In this document: one piece after another, positions 7,619-15,288 of the stretch
How positions within the stretch are numbered: the stretch's first letter is position 1
How the letters are laid out: each line of letters starts with the position of its first letter
DNA from: JAAYCI01 sp964370195
GTDB lineage: Bacteria; Bacillota; Clostridia; Oscillospirales; Ruminococcaceae
Direction: 5' to 3'
Assembly (NCBI GenBank): GCA_964370195.1
Contig: CAYJIH010000028.1
Coordinates: 1-23,998, forward strand
Length of the DNA stretch: 23,998 bases
The notes under the pieces: model-generated
The model's database searches: none
Told to the model about the DNA's origin: nothing
Seen by the model: the letters and a program-made list of their open reading frames with translations, nothing else
Translations under genes and position numbers: made by a program

Positions 7619-8284
7619 GTGGATTTTCATAGTGTAAAAGCTGGCTTGGAAGCGGTGCTGTTTGCCAATGCAGACCCCTTAACAACCGATCGTCTGGCGG
7701 ATATTCTAGAAATAGAAGTGCCCTTGTGCGAGCGGTTATTGATGGGACTGCGAGATGAATGTGAACGAGAAGAGCGGGGCATTCAGCTCATTCGATTAGA
7801 AGGTGCTTGGCAGTTTACAACGAAAGATAGCTGCGGTGAAGTGGTGAAAAAAGCACTAGACAAAAAGCGCAACGTGCCACTTTCGTCTGCGGCGCTGGAA
7901 GTGTTGGCCATTGTGGCGTATAACCAGCCCGTGTCGCGCTCGTTTGTAGAGCAAGTACGTGGGGTGGATTCCTCTTCTATCCTGACAAAACTGGCAGAAA
8001 AAGGGCTGGTGGTTGAAGCGGGCCGGCTGGACTTGCCGGGAAGGCCTATTTCTTACAAAACCACAGATTTATTTTTGCGCAGCTTTGGCATTCGTTCCTT
8101 AACAGAATTACCACCGCTGCATAGCGAAGACGTTCAAGAGGATGAGGGTGGTTTTTATGCTTTGCCAAAGGAAAGTGATGACGCACAAGAACTGCCGCTA
8201 CAACCACCAACAAAGGCGTTGCACGGGGGTATGTTTATTGAGGGTGAAAAAGGTGCGGCGGTAATGGCTGGCGCTGAGGATTGA
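7619..8284 (+). CDS. scpB: Segregation and condensation protein B
   Basis: ScpB is the winged-helix (kite) partner that dimerises and binds the ScpA linker in the SMC-ScpAB condensin. The N-terminus reads VDFHSVKAGLEAVLFANADPL, matching the family's EALLFA-type opening, and LEVLAIVAYNQPVSRSFVEQVRG is the conserved core of the second winged helix. The GTG at 7619 is chosen because AAGGAGGGG (7606-7614) sits 4 bases before it; an upstream in-frame GTG at 7598 has no such site. The length is 221 residues. The C-terminal 50 residues are acidic and not conserved. The stop TGA overlaps the start of the next gene (ATGA), implying translational coupling. Confidence 0.95.
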   Translation: MDFHSVKAGLEAVLFANADPLTTDRLADILEIEVPLCERLLMGLRDECEREERGIQLIRLEGAWQFTTKDSCGEVVKKALDKKRNVPLSSAALEVLAIVAYNQPVSRSFVEQVRGVDSSSILTKLAEKGLVVEAGRLDLPGRPISYKTTDLFLRSFGIRSLTELPPLHSEDVQEDEGGFYALPKESDDAQELPLQPPTKALHGGMFIEGEKGAAVMAGAED

Positions 8285-9021
8285 TGATGGCAGCAATGAT
8301 TGTGTGTGTTGTGGTGTTTTTTCTGGTAGCACTTTTTTTGGCACCGGTTGTGTTTTGTGCTTCAATACATGGAAAAAGCATTTTGTTAAAAGTTTATGTG
8401 CTGGGCATTCGTGTGTTTTACGTGCAAGGTGAAAGCTGGCAAGAAGTTATAAGTAAACTTAAACGGCTGGTGCCAAAGAAAAAGCCAAAGAAAAAGAATG
8501 CGAAAAAACAAAAGCAAAATGAAGCAGAGGAAACAGAAAAAACAAAAAAAGAGAAGCGAAAAAAAGAACTGAGTGTGGCTGAGGTGGTAGAGCTCATTCG
8601 GCGTTTGGCACTTTCGGTAAACGGTTTTATGCGCATGTTGCTTCGGTTTGTTTGGTTTTATGATGTGGAAGTGGTGGTGCCGGTGAGCGGTGCAGATGCT
8701 TCGGATGTAGCGCAGGAGTTTGGCAAAACACACGCTTTATTAGGTGGGGCACGTGCCGCTTTAAGCAATCTGCTTCATTTGCGGTTCAAGAAAATTGTGG
8801 TTATTCCCAATTTTGCCCAAAATCCTATTCAGGCAGAATTTGCTTTAAAAGTGGCAATGTCGCCGTTTACGTTGCTTCTTGCGGCTGGGTACGCCGTGTG
8901 GCGTTTTGCAAGGGAGAACCCTGCAGTGGCCCAGAAAAAACGACGCCGTGCGCTGAAAAAGCGGATGAAGAAAATACAAAAAAACCGACAGAGAGTACAA
9001 AAAAAAGCGAATAAAAAGTGA
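8284..9021 (+). CDS. DUF2953 membrane protein (YtfI-like)
   Basis: This protein of about 245 residues begins with one strong membrane helix (residues 4-27). Next comes a short beta segment (ILLKVYVLGIRVFYV), then a very Lys/Glu-rich linker (about 60-98), a region around residues 110-205 containing VVVPVSGADASDVAQEFGKTHALLG, and a highly basic C-terminal tail. The central part and the position immediately before a GerW/YtfJ gene match DUF2953, which is YtfI in Bacillus. The function is unknown; association with the sporulation protein YtfJ is inferred from gene order. ATGs at 8284 and 8287 both follow GAGGA. The basic linker and tail probably face the cytoplasm and may bind nucleic acid or acidic lipids (speculative). 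Confidence 0.8.
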   Translation: MMAAMIVCVVVFFLVALFLAPVVFCASIHGKSILLKVYVLGIRVFYVQGESWQEVISKLKRLVPKKKPKKKNAKKQKQNEAEETEKTKKEKRKKELSVAEVVELIRRLALSVNGFMRMLLRFVWFYDVEVVVPVSGADASDVAQEFGKTHALLGGARAALSNLLHLRFKKIVVIPNFAQNPIQAEFALKVAMSPFTLLLAAGYAVWRFARENPAVAQKKRRRALKKRMKKIQKNRQRVQKKANKK

Positions 9022-9097
9022 TGATATAAAGTGCCGATGTAGGTGCATTTACAAAATTCATGAAAAAATGATGATTGTGACGAAAAGGAGAGACACA

Positions 9098-9601
9098 ATG
9101 GCAAATGCGACAAATCAAGAGCATCCAATCAATGGAATGATGGACGTGACGTTAGACAAAATTCGTCAAATGACAGATTCCAGCACTATTATTGGTGACC
9201 CGATTCACACACAAGAAGGCACCACTATTTTGCCTGTGAGCAAAGTGAGCATGGGGTTTGCCTCTGGTGGAAGCGATTTTGTGTCGGGCAAGGCACCAAA
9301 AGAATTATTTGGCGGTGGTAGTGGCGCGGGCCTTTCTATCCAACCGGTGGCTTTTTTGGTGATTCGAGAAGGGGAAGTGCGTTTGATTCAATTGGCAGAC
9401 CACAATGCTACCATTGATAGAGCGTTGAATATGTTGCCGGATTTGGTAGATAAAGTGAGTGCTTTTTTAGATACAAAAACAAAAAAAGCAAAAAAAGAAA
9501 CAGCAAAAACACCGCGCGAAAACACATATGCAGAGCAGGCAGAAGTGCTGGATATACAGGCGGTGGAAGAAACCACGCCAGTGCAGCCTCCGGTAGAATA
9601 A
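9098..9601 (+). CDS. ytfJ: GerW family sporulation protein (YtfJ)
   Basis: This 167-residue protein shows the family order: a helical start (MMDVTLDKIRQM), then GDPIHTQEGTTILPVSKVSMGFA (residues 33-55), a Gly-rich segment FGGGSGAGLSIQPVAFLVI (71-89) and RLIQLAD (95-101). A Lys-rich, acidic, non-conserved tail follows. GerW (YtfJ) of Bacillus is a spore-compartment protein needed for normal lysozyme-responsive germination. The homologue suggests a spore-forming lineage but does not prove sporulation. The ATG at 9098 is chosen because AAGGAG (9085-9090) sits 7 bases upstream; the frame from 9068 would add ten unlikely residues. It lies in the scpAB operon between the DUF2953 gene and rluB. Confidence 0.93.
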   Translation: MANATNQEHPINGMMDVTLDKIRQMTDSSTIIGDPIHTQEGTTILPVSKVSMGFASGGSDFVSGKAPKELFGGGSGAGLSIQPVAFLVIREGEVRLIQLADHNATIDRALNMLPDLVDKVSAFLDTKTKKAKKETAKTPRENTYAEQAEVLDIQAVEETTPVQPPVE

Positions 9602-9644
9602 ACCAGGATAACGTCGGCTTACGGCACACAGATGGGAGATACTT

Positions 9645-10373
9645 GTGAAAGAAGAGAGAGTTCAAAAAGTGATGGCGGCTAGGGGCCTTTGTAGCCGAAG
9701 GGCGGCGGAAGCAATGATTGCGGCCGGCCGTGTGCGTGTAAATGGGCATCCGGTTCGGCTGGGCGATAAGATGAACCCTGTAAAAGATAGTTTGAGCATA
9801 GATGGGCAAACTGTGCGGCATCACCGAAAAGAAGAGCCGTTGTATGTAATGCTGTATAAGCCGCGTGGGTATTTGTGCACAGCCAAAGACGATCGGGGCC
9901 GTAAAACAGTGATGGAACTTGTGCAAGATTTGCCACGCCGTGTTTTTCCGGTGGGCCGGCTAGACAAAGACAGTGAAGGGCTGTTGCTTTTAACAAGTGA
10001 TGGCAATTTCGCCCAAACTGTTACGCATCCATCTGGTGGCATAGCAAAGCTATACCGTGTTACGGTGCGTCCAAGGGCGCGCGAGGACCAAATTGCAAAG
10101 ATGGCTGCAGGCGTTGTTTTAGACGATGGCCATAAAACGCTGCCGGCCACCGTGCGTGTGGTGCTAGAAGAAGGGGAGCGCAGCGTGCTGGAAATTGTAA
10201 TAAAAGAAGGGCATAACCGCCAAATTCGGCGTATGTGTGAAGCGGTTGGGCTGCAAGTGGCGCGTTTGAAGCGCAGTGCAGTGGGGCCTTTAAAACTGGG
10301 AATGCTACAACCGGGCAAGTATAGGATGTTGTCATCGCAAGAGGTGGCAAGGTTGGTGCGCAGTAGTAAATAA
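9645..10373 (+). CDS. rluB: 23S rRNA pseudouridine synthase, RluB/RsuA family
   Basis: This 242-residue protein has an N-terminal S4 RNA-binding domain (residues 3-48, RVQKVMAARGLCSRRAAEAM) and an RsuA/RluB/E/F catalytic domain. The nucleophilic Asp107 lies in FPVGRLDKDSEGLLLLTSDG, and GHNRQIRRM is the conserved motif near the end. The family converts a specific uridine to pseudouridine in 23S rRNA (RluB, helix 89 region) or 16S rRNA (RsuA). Its place downstream of scpAB is the usual Firmicute RluB position. It starts at GTG (9645) behind GGGAG. It follows ytfJ by 43 bases in the same operon. Confidence 0.93.
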   Translation: MKEERVQKVMAARGLCSRRAAEAMIAAGRVRVNGHPVRLGDKMNPVKDSLSIDGQTVRHHRKEEPLYVMLYKPRGYLCTAKDDRGRKTVMELVQDLPRRVFPVGRLDKDSEGLLLLTSDGNFAQTVTHPSGGIAKLYRVTVRPRAREDQIAKMAAGVVLDDGHKTLPATVRVVLEEGERSVLEIVIKEGHNRQIRRMCEAVGLQVARLKRSAVGPLKLGMLQPGKYRMLSSQEVARLVRSSK

Positions 10374-10387
10374 GGGAAGAGTGGCAG

Positions 10388-10774
10388 GTGGGTGCCTTGG
10401 TGCAGGTTTTTTCGATTTCAGAGCCAGAAGTGATTTCGCAGCTGAATTTTGGGCGATTTGCCGGCCATGTGGATGGCTGTGTGGTGATGGAAGGGGAGAA
10501 TTACCGTGGACACCTTCTTTTTTGCCAAAAAGACACACAAGCAGAGATGCTGGATTGTTCGTTTGAGGAAGAACAACTGGTAGATTTTGCCGTGCGTGCC
10601 TGCCTTGCTAAGTGTTTGCGCAAAGGGGCAAAGCAGTTTGTTGTGCGAAAAGAATCGCCGCCTTTGCAGCTGTTTTGGGAAAATGTAGTGGGGGCGAACA
10701 AAAGCAGCTGCAACATAGACTGGTTTTTGAATCACTGTGCAAATTGCAAAAAATGCACTCGATGTGATGGATGA
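10388..10774 (+). CDS. Small Cys-rich protein of unknown function
   Basis: This 128-residue protein matches no family I recognise. It begins at GTG 10388, ten bases after AAGGGAAG and 14 bases after rluB, so it is probably cotranscribed. The N-terminal half looks like beta strands (VVMEGENYRGHLLFCQ). Then comes a helix (LVDFAVRACLAKCLRKGA) and a strand (KQFVVRKE), an arrangement loosely like part of a GNAT fold, though no acetyl-CoA motif is visible. The C-terminus ends in four evenly spaced cysteines, Cys117-x2-Cys120-x2-Cys123-x2-Cys126, two residues from the end; a metal or Fe-S site is possible. The next gene is also a zinc-finger protein. Real coding is supported by the ribosome site, the operon position and the tight spacing. 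Confidence 0.65.
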   Translation: MGALVQVFSISEPEVISQLNFGRFAGHVDGCVVMEGENYRGHLLFCQKDTQAEMLDCSFEEEQLVDFAVRACLAKCLRKGAKQFVVRKESPPLQLFWENVVGANKSSCNIDWFLNHCANCKKCTRCDG

Positions 10775-10812
10775 ATGGGTTAAATAGAACAAAGGGACGG
10801 AAGGGAAAACAA

Positions 10813-11853
10813 ATGAATCAGCCCGATACTTGCCAAATTTGCAAGCAGGACTTTACAGATACAGATCGTGTGGTGGTGTGCCCATATTGTGGCGCACCTT
10901 ATCACAAAGAATGTTATGATAAAGAGGGGCACTGTGCATACGAAAGCCGCCATGCGGCAGGGTATGAGTATCAATCGGCAGCAAAAAAAACCGAGGCATA
11001 TACAGCAAAGCACGGTGTGCAACAAGATGGGCCGGTAAATGGCGGCGCAGCAGCAACGCAAGCACAAACATCGCAGGTGGGAAAACAAAGCGGTGCAGGC
11101 AAATTGTGTGCACACTGCCAAACCATCAATACAAGCAGTAACATTTTCTGCGAAAGTTGTGGAAAGCCCTTGCATCAAACGGCTGGTGGACACAACACAA
11201 CGCAAACACCTTTTGGTACAATGCCAACGTTTATGCCAGGTGGTTTTGCAGTGCAGATGCCAAATATGGATTTACATGGTGAATATGATGGGTTGAGCAA
11301 ACGCAACTGGGCTGCATTCATTGGGCAGTCTGTGCCGGTGTATTTTATGCGCATGAGCCAGCAAGACCAGCGTAAATCAAAGCTGAGCTTTACAATAAGT
11401 GCTTTTTTCTTTTCTTATTTTTATTTTGCTTACCGTAAAATGTGGCTGTGGGCCGCGATTGCATTGCTTTTGGAACTTGTATTTTTGGTGCCGGGGTTTC
11501 TTGCTATTTATATGGATGCCGGGGTTCCCTTTATGCAAGGGGTTAGTGCCGAGCTTATGATTCAGCTTCAAAACGTGTCGTATGTATTGGGGCTTGTGCG
11601 CAATGTAGCGTTTGGTGTGTTTGCATTACATCTTTATAGAAAACATGCGGGTGAAAAAATTCGTCAATTGCAGAAGTCAACACAGGAAAACCAGAATTTG
11701 CCTTTGCTTTTGTCACAAAAAGGTGGCGTTAGTGTTTTAGGGGTTGTGGCCGTTCTGGCAGTGATGTTTATTGTGTCGACAGTATGGGTTTTGGCCGGTG
11801 GCGATGAGATTATGAGCTATATGATGAGTATGATGAATATGGCGGCACCTTAA
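10813..11853 (+). CDS. RING-like/zinc-ribbon membrane protein with DUF2628-like C-terminus
   Basis: This 346-residue protein has four parts. A prokaryotic RING-like zinc finger at residues 7-41 has Cys7, Cys10, Cys23, Cys26, His31, Cys34 and Cys41. A low-complexity Gln/Ala/Gly linker follows. A zinc ribbon has Cys99-x2-Cys102 and Cys113-x2-Cys116. The C-terminal domain is DUF2628-like, with NWAAFIGQSVPVYF and membrane helices near 191-207, 211-232, 255-275 and 305-327. The fingers should be cytoplasmic. The architecture recurs in Clostridia, but the function is unknown and ubiquitin-type activity should not be assumed. The ATG at 10813 follows AAGGG at good spacing; a longer frame from 10771 overlaps the previous stop but has a poor ribosome site. 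It is probably the last gene of the scpA operon, although no terminator is evident. Confidence 0.8.
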   Translation: MNQPDTCQICKQDFTDTDRVVVCPYCGAPYHKECYDKEGHCAYESRHAAGYEYQSAAKKTEAYTAKHGVQQDGPVNGGAAATQAQTSQVGKQSGAGKLCAHCQTINTSSNIFCESCGKPLHQTAGGHNTTQTPFGTMPTFMPGGFAVQMPNMDLHGEYDGLSKRNWAAFIGQSVPVYFMRMSQQDQRKSKLSFTISAFFFSYFYFAYRKMWLWAAIALLLELVFLVPGFLAIYMDAGVPFMQGVSAELMIQLQNVSYVLGLVRNVAFGVFALHLYRKHAGEKIRQLQKSTQENQNLPLLLSQKGGVSVLGVVAVLAVMFIVSTVWVLAGGDEIMSYMMSMMNMAAP

Positions 11854-12240
11854 GTTTGTGCCGAGCTTAATCGCGTGTGTGTGTTAGGCCAAGATAGGGA
11901 CTGTATACTTAGGGGGCATGCAAAGGCGCTTGTATAAGGCTGTTTTCGCTGTTTTGTGTTCCTCTTTTTAGGATAAAGTAAAGAAGATATAGATGGGCAG
12001 ACAAAGATTTACTTTTTTTTGCAGAAAATCATAGAGATAAAGTAGAAAAAGGGGTTTTTTAGGCGACAATTGTTGATTTTATATTAGGGTATAGAGTATA
12101 ATGATATATATAAAGTGGTTTTAGTATGGTATATGATGCATATGGTCAAGTTGTGTTTGCAAAATTACAAATTGCCAATATCTATGCATGTTATTGCCCT
12201 GGCAAGTTAACAAAGGTCTACCGGTGAAAGAAGGGCTGTT
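11854..12240. other. Intergenic region and long leader of the EAL gene
   Basis: There is no gene in these 387 bases. The first 200 bases contain no clear terminator for the upstream operon. After the promoter at 12073-12102 there is a leader of about 130 bases. It contains a short dyad TTGCC-CT-GGCAA (12194-12205) and two ATTGCC copies, but I could not match it to a c-di-GMP or any other riboswitch. Confidence 0.55.
12073..12102 (+). promoter_or_regulatory. Promoter of the EAL gene
   Basis: TTGATT (12073-12078), an 18-base spacer and a perfect TATAAT (12097-12102) imply a start near 12110, about 130 bases before the ATG. Confidence 0.65.
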
Positions 12241-13494
12241 ATGACTGATATCCTGGATAGTATACAAAATGAAGAAATATGGCAAACCGATTTGGATTTC
12301 GGTTTTCCAACGATCGGCCAATACAAAAAAGATTGTGAAACACATGAGTATGACAAAATTTGTGTAACGGAAGTATTGAATGCAGATTTGTCTATTACAA
12401 CGTATGGTAAGATAGTTTATAAGCTAGGATGTACAGATGTATTAAATAAGGTGCAAATGGCTTTAAAACAGCATGGGATAGATGCCTGCATCAGCTTATA
12501 CACATATGGGTACAAAAACTTTATTTTGGCAGGAACAAAAGATATTGGTGAGCAAGAATTTCTTGGTTTGATGCGTGCTTTTTATAATGAGTTTGAGAAC
12601 TCGGTTTCTAAACATGTGGAAGTGAGTGGTGTTTCGCGTTTTGTGGTTGTGCTACAAAAAGATCACATGTTGGAGCGTGCCCTTAATACACTGGCATTTA
12701 ATCGAGACAATCAAGAGAACTTTTTGATTAGTGACCAACGGCTGTTTACAGAGGACGAACTGGACAGAGAAGCACTGATGTTTGAGCTTTTGGGCAAAGC
12801 GGTAAAAGAAAATTTAATTGTACCATATTATCAAGGAATTCGGAACAATGATACCGGGGAAATTGATAAATATGAAGCATTGATGAGAATTGTGGATGTA
12901 GATGGCACTGTTTACCCACCTGGTTCTTTTTTAGAGATAGCAAAAAAATATAAACTGTATAACAGAATTAGCCAAATGATGATAGACCGTGCGATCAATG
13001 AGTTTAAGCATCGAAGCGAATCATTATCACTGAATATTTCGCTGTACGATATTCGCACTCCATCATTTAAAAAGTGGTTTTTAGATCGATTACAGACACA
13101 TCCACGGCCGGATTTGATTACGCTGGAGTTTGTGGAGACAGAAGATTATAATAAAGACAATGCCCTGTTTGACTTTGTGGAAATGGTGCGCAGTTTTGGG
13201 TGTAAAGTATCTGTGGATGATTTTGGCACAGGCTATGCCACGTATGCAGCTATCATTTCCTTAAAACCAGATTATATTAAAGTGGATGGGCAGATTATAC
13301 GTGATATTGTAACAAAATCAGAAAACAGGATTATCTTACAATCGATTTGTTTTATGACGGATCTGATTGAATCGCAAGTAATCGCAGAATATGTTGAGAA
13401 TGAAGATATACAAAATATGTTGGTTGCGCATAAAGTGGCTCATTCACAAGGATATCATTTTTCAAAACCACGGCCAATTGACGAATTGCCATAG
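12241..13494 (+). CDS. EAL-domain c-di-GMP phosphodiesterase with degenerate GGDEF domain
   Basis: This 417-residue protein has no membrane segment. The C-terminal EAL domain (about 190-417) keeps the residues expected for hydrolysis of c-di-GMP: Glu212 in YEALMRI, Asn265 in LSLNIS, Glu296 in LEFVE, Asp326-Asp327 in DDFGTGYATY, Lys347 in DYIKVDG, Glu383 in IAEYVE and Gln403 in HSQGYHFSKP. Residues about 38-165 look like a decayed GGDEF domain, with YGYKNFILAG (89-98) where a cyclase has YGGDEFVI; cyclase activity is therefore not expected, but GTP or partner sensing is possible. The ATG at 12241 follows AGAAGG. The gene stands alone between its own promoter and a terminator that begins 2 bases after the stop codon. 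Confidence 0.88.
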   Translation: MTDILDSIQNEEIWQTDLDFGFPTIGQYKKDCETHEYDKICVTEVLNADLSITTYGKIVYKLGCTDVLNKVQMALKQHGIDACISLYTYGYKNFILAGTKDIGEQEFLGLMRAFYNEFENSVSKHVEVSGVSRFVVVLQKDHMLERALNTLAFNRDNQENFLISDQRLFTEDELDREALMFELLGKAVKENLIVPYYQGIRNNDTGEIDKYEALMRIVDVDGTVYPPGSFLEIAKKYKLYNRISQMMIDRAINEFKHRSESLSLNISLYDIRTPSFKKWFLDRLQTHPRPDLITLEFVETEDYNKDNALFDFVEMVRSFGCKVSVDDFGTGYATYAAIISLKPDYIKVDGQIIRDIVTKSENRIILQSICFMTDLIESQVIAEYVENEDIQNMLVAHKVAHSQGYHFSKPRPIDELP

Positions 13495-13495
13495 G

Positions 13496-13531
13496 ATAAG
13501 AAAACCGCGCGTGAAAGCGCGGTTTTCTTAT
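13496..13531 (+). terminator. Terminator of the EAL gene
   Basis: A perfect 15-bp stem (ATAAGAAAACCGCGC and its complement) encloses the loop GTGAAA. It begins 2 bases after the TAG stop, and the GGTTTTCTTAT arm supplies the U-rich end. Confidence 0.9.
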
Positions 13532-13615
13532 GTCGAATACGATGGCAATTCCTCTAAAATCGGAAGGAAGTAGGAAGGACAAACAGGCAAACCTTACAAA
13601 ATATAGGGAAATGAA

Positions 13616-13644
13616 TTGTTAATATGGCTAAAAAATGATATAAT
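13616..13644 (+). promoter_or_regulatory. Sigma-A promoter of the lipoprotein gene
   Basis: TTGTTA (13616-13621), a 17-base spacer and a perfect TATAAT (13639-13644) precede the lipoprotein ATG by about 90 bases. Confidence 0.75.
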
Positions 13645-13733
13645 TTGCAAACAAGGTGGTGGCCTAAATCGTATGCTCTTTGTATACAGTGTTTGTTTTG
13701 GCCACATGAAACTGCAAATTGGAGGAAATTTTT

Positions 13734-14370
13734 ATGCGCAAAATAATATCAATACTTATGGCATCAGCCTTTTGTGTGGCTTTGCTTGCCGCCTGTGGTG
13801 GAGAAACAGCATCGTCAACGGCACCAGCACCGGAGCCAACACCGGCTTCGGTTTCAACACCGGCTTCGGNNNNNNNNNNNNNNNNNNNNNNNNNNNNNNN
13901 NNNNNNNNNNNNNNNNNNNNNNNNNNNNNNNNNNNNNNNNNNNNNNNNNNNNNNNNNNNNNNNNNNNNNCAACACCGGCTTCGGTTTCAACACCGGCTTC
14001 GGAGGCAGTAGCTACTTCAGAAATGGAGGAAGCGGTGGCTTCTGAGGAAGTGGAACTGTTTAGCATTGATTTTGAACTTGTTAATATGAGTGGTGCTGAT
14101 TTGGTGGACATTCGTGTATCCCCTAGCACTGAAACCGATTGGGGCGACAATTTGTTGTCTGGCGATGAAGTGCTACCAGATGAGACGAGCGTGCCGGTGT
14201 CTTCGGAAGTGATGGCAGTGGCAGGCACCACATACGATATGAAAACAATCGATTCCGATGGTGATGAGTATGAGTTTTATGATATCCCACTTACGGAAAT
14301 TACAGAATTAACAATGTATGTGGAAATAGATGAAGATGGAAATTATTCAAATTATGTAGAAATGGTATAG
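13734..14370 (+). CDS. Secreted lipoprotein interrupted by an assembly gap
   Basis: The ATG at 13734 follows GGAGG (13721-13725). The N-terminus is a lipoprotein signal peptide (MRKIISILMASAFCVALLAAC), with lipobox LLAAC and lipid-bearing Cys21. A Pro/Ala/Ser/Thr/Val linker of TPASVS repeats follows and is broken by 100 Ns. Beyond the gap come an acidic Glu/Val/Ala segment and a C-terminal beta-type domain (FSIDFELVNMSGADLVDIRV, WGDNLL, DGDEYEFYDIPLTEI). That domain resembles one I recall from other clostridial lipoproteins. It is probably anchored on the outer face of the membrane; the function is unknown. The two halves are in different frames only because 100 is not a multiple of 3. The gene need not be frameshifted. 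Confidence 0.82.
13837..14002 (+). repeat. 18-bp coding tandem repeat (TPASVS) flanking the gap
   Basis: The unit CAACACCGGCTTCGGTTT is present at 13837-13854 and, partially, at 13855-13869. Beyond the gap it recurs at 13970-13987 and, partially, at 13988-14002. The 33 bases on each side of the Ns are identical. Confidence 0.92.
13870..13969. other. Assembly gap of 100 Ns
   Basis: Exactly 100 Ns is a conventional scaffold spacer, so the true length is unknown. It falls inside the lipoprotein's tandem repeat, as expected for a break in a short-read assembly. Confidence 0.98.
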
Positions 14371-14398
14371 TCTTACAAAAATCAAAATTTATATTTTC

Positions 14399-14450
14399 AC
14401 GACAGCATCTTTTGAAAGGAAACCGCTTTTCAGAAGATGCTGTCGTTTTT
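14399..14450 (+). terminator. Terminator of the lipoprotein gene
   Basis: A long hairpin has a perfect outer 13-bp stem (ACGACAGCATCTT and its complement), extended by about 8 mostly paired bases around an AAACCG loop. It ends in TTTTT and lies just upstream of the HAD gene's ribosome site. Confidence 0.9.
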
Positions 14451-14466
14451 GAGATAGGAAAGAAAA

Positions 14467-15147
14467 ATGGCGACAATTATTTTAGATGTAGACGGAACCT
14501 TATGGGATTCAACAGAGCAGGTGGCGCGTGCGTGGAATAAAGTTATACAGGAATATTTGCAAGAGCCAGCCCCATTAACCGGGAAGATGTTAAAGGGTTT
14601 GTTTGGAAAACCGATAGAGGAGATATTTGAAACGTTGTTTCCGAACTTGTCAAGGGAAGAGCGGGAAGAACTGGAAAAAAGGTGCACGAAGGAAGAGCAT
14701 GTTTACATGAATGTGGCTCCATGTTATGTGTTCGATGGTGTGTTGGAAGGCGTTGCAACGCTAAGTAAGACACACGATTTATATATCGTAAGTAACTGTA
14801 TGTCCGGATATATTGAGGCGTTTTTGCACAACACGCAGTTGGCTCCTTACATTCAAGATCACCTTTGCTATGGGGATACAGGCAGACCAAAAGGAGACAA
14901 TATTAGGCAAATCATGCAAAAACATGGGTTGACGAATGCTGTGTATGTAGGGGATACGCTTGGTGATTATATGGCAAGCAAAAAAGCATGTGTGCCATTT
15001 GTTTATGCGGCCTATGGCTTTGGCGATGTAAAAGACTCACCTTGCGCTATCGATTCTTTTTCACAATTATTAACGCTGGATTTTCAAACTTTACAAGCAG
15101 AGTATCGACACAAGAACACTTGCTGCGAAGAAAAAACGACAGGATAA
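14467..15147 (+). CDS. HAD-family hydrolase (phosphoglycolate-phosphatase-like)
   Basis: This 226-residue protein has the complete set of haloacid dehalogenase motifs. Motif I is LDVDGTLWDS (nucleophile Asp7, acid/base Asp9), motif II is IVSN (Ser109), motif III is the Lys in GRPKGDN (Lys142), and motif IV is VGDTLGD (Asp163, Asp167). Residues about 15-85 form a helical cap of the C1 type, so it is a Gph/PgmB-like small-molecule phosphatase or phosphomutase. The substrate cannot be assigned. The ATG at 14467 follows AGGAAAG. It sits between the lipoprotein terminator and the tspO promoter. No promoter of its own was identified, so it may depend on read-through. Confidence 0.88.
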   Translation: MATIILDVDGTLWDSTEQVARAWNKVIQEYLQEPAPLTGKMLKGLFGKPIEEIFETLFPNLSREEREELEKRCTKEEHVYMNVAPCYVFDGVLEGVATLSKTHDLYIVSNCMSGYIEAFLHNTQLAPYIQDHLCYGDTGRPKGDNIRQIMQKHGLTNAVYVGDTLGDYMASKKACVPFVYAAYGFGDVKDSPCAIDSFSQLLTLDFQTLQAEYRHKNTCCEEKTTG

Positions 15148-15226
15148 GAACTGGGGAATGGTTCTGTGGTTTATGTATTTGCTGCAATGTGAATGTATAA
15201 ATAAAAAACATACGCCATAATTTTAC

Positions 15227-15254
15227 TTGTTTTGCACCCATTTACTTGTATACT
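15227..15254 (+). promoter_or_regulatory. Possible promoter of tspO
   Basis: TTGTTT (15227-15232), a 16-base spacer and TATACT (15249-15254) lie about 35 bases before the ATG. The -35 is weak. Confidence 0.45.
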
Positions 15255-15288
15255 GTATTGTATCAAGGAAAATGAAAGGGTGTTTGTA

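Noticed and set aside
8386..8733. Antisense frames of up to 115 residues opposite the DUF2953 gene
   Set aside because: Lys/Glu-rich coding gives stop-free Phe/Leu-rich complements. They have no start signals and the plus-strand gene is well supported.
12103..12240. c-di-GMP riboswitch before the EAL gene
   Set aside because: I could not find the conserved GEMM-type motifs or tetraloop-receptor layout.
13734..14370. Apparent frameshift in the lipoprotein
   Set aside because: The frame change equals the remainder of 100 Ns divided by 3; repeat units on both sides encode the same TPASVS peptide.
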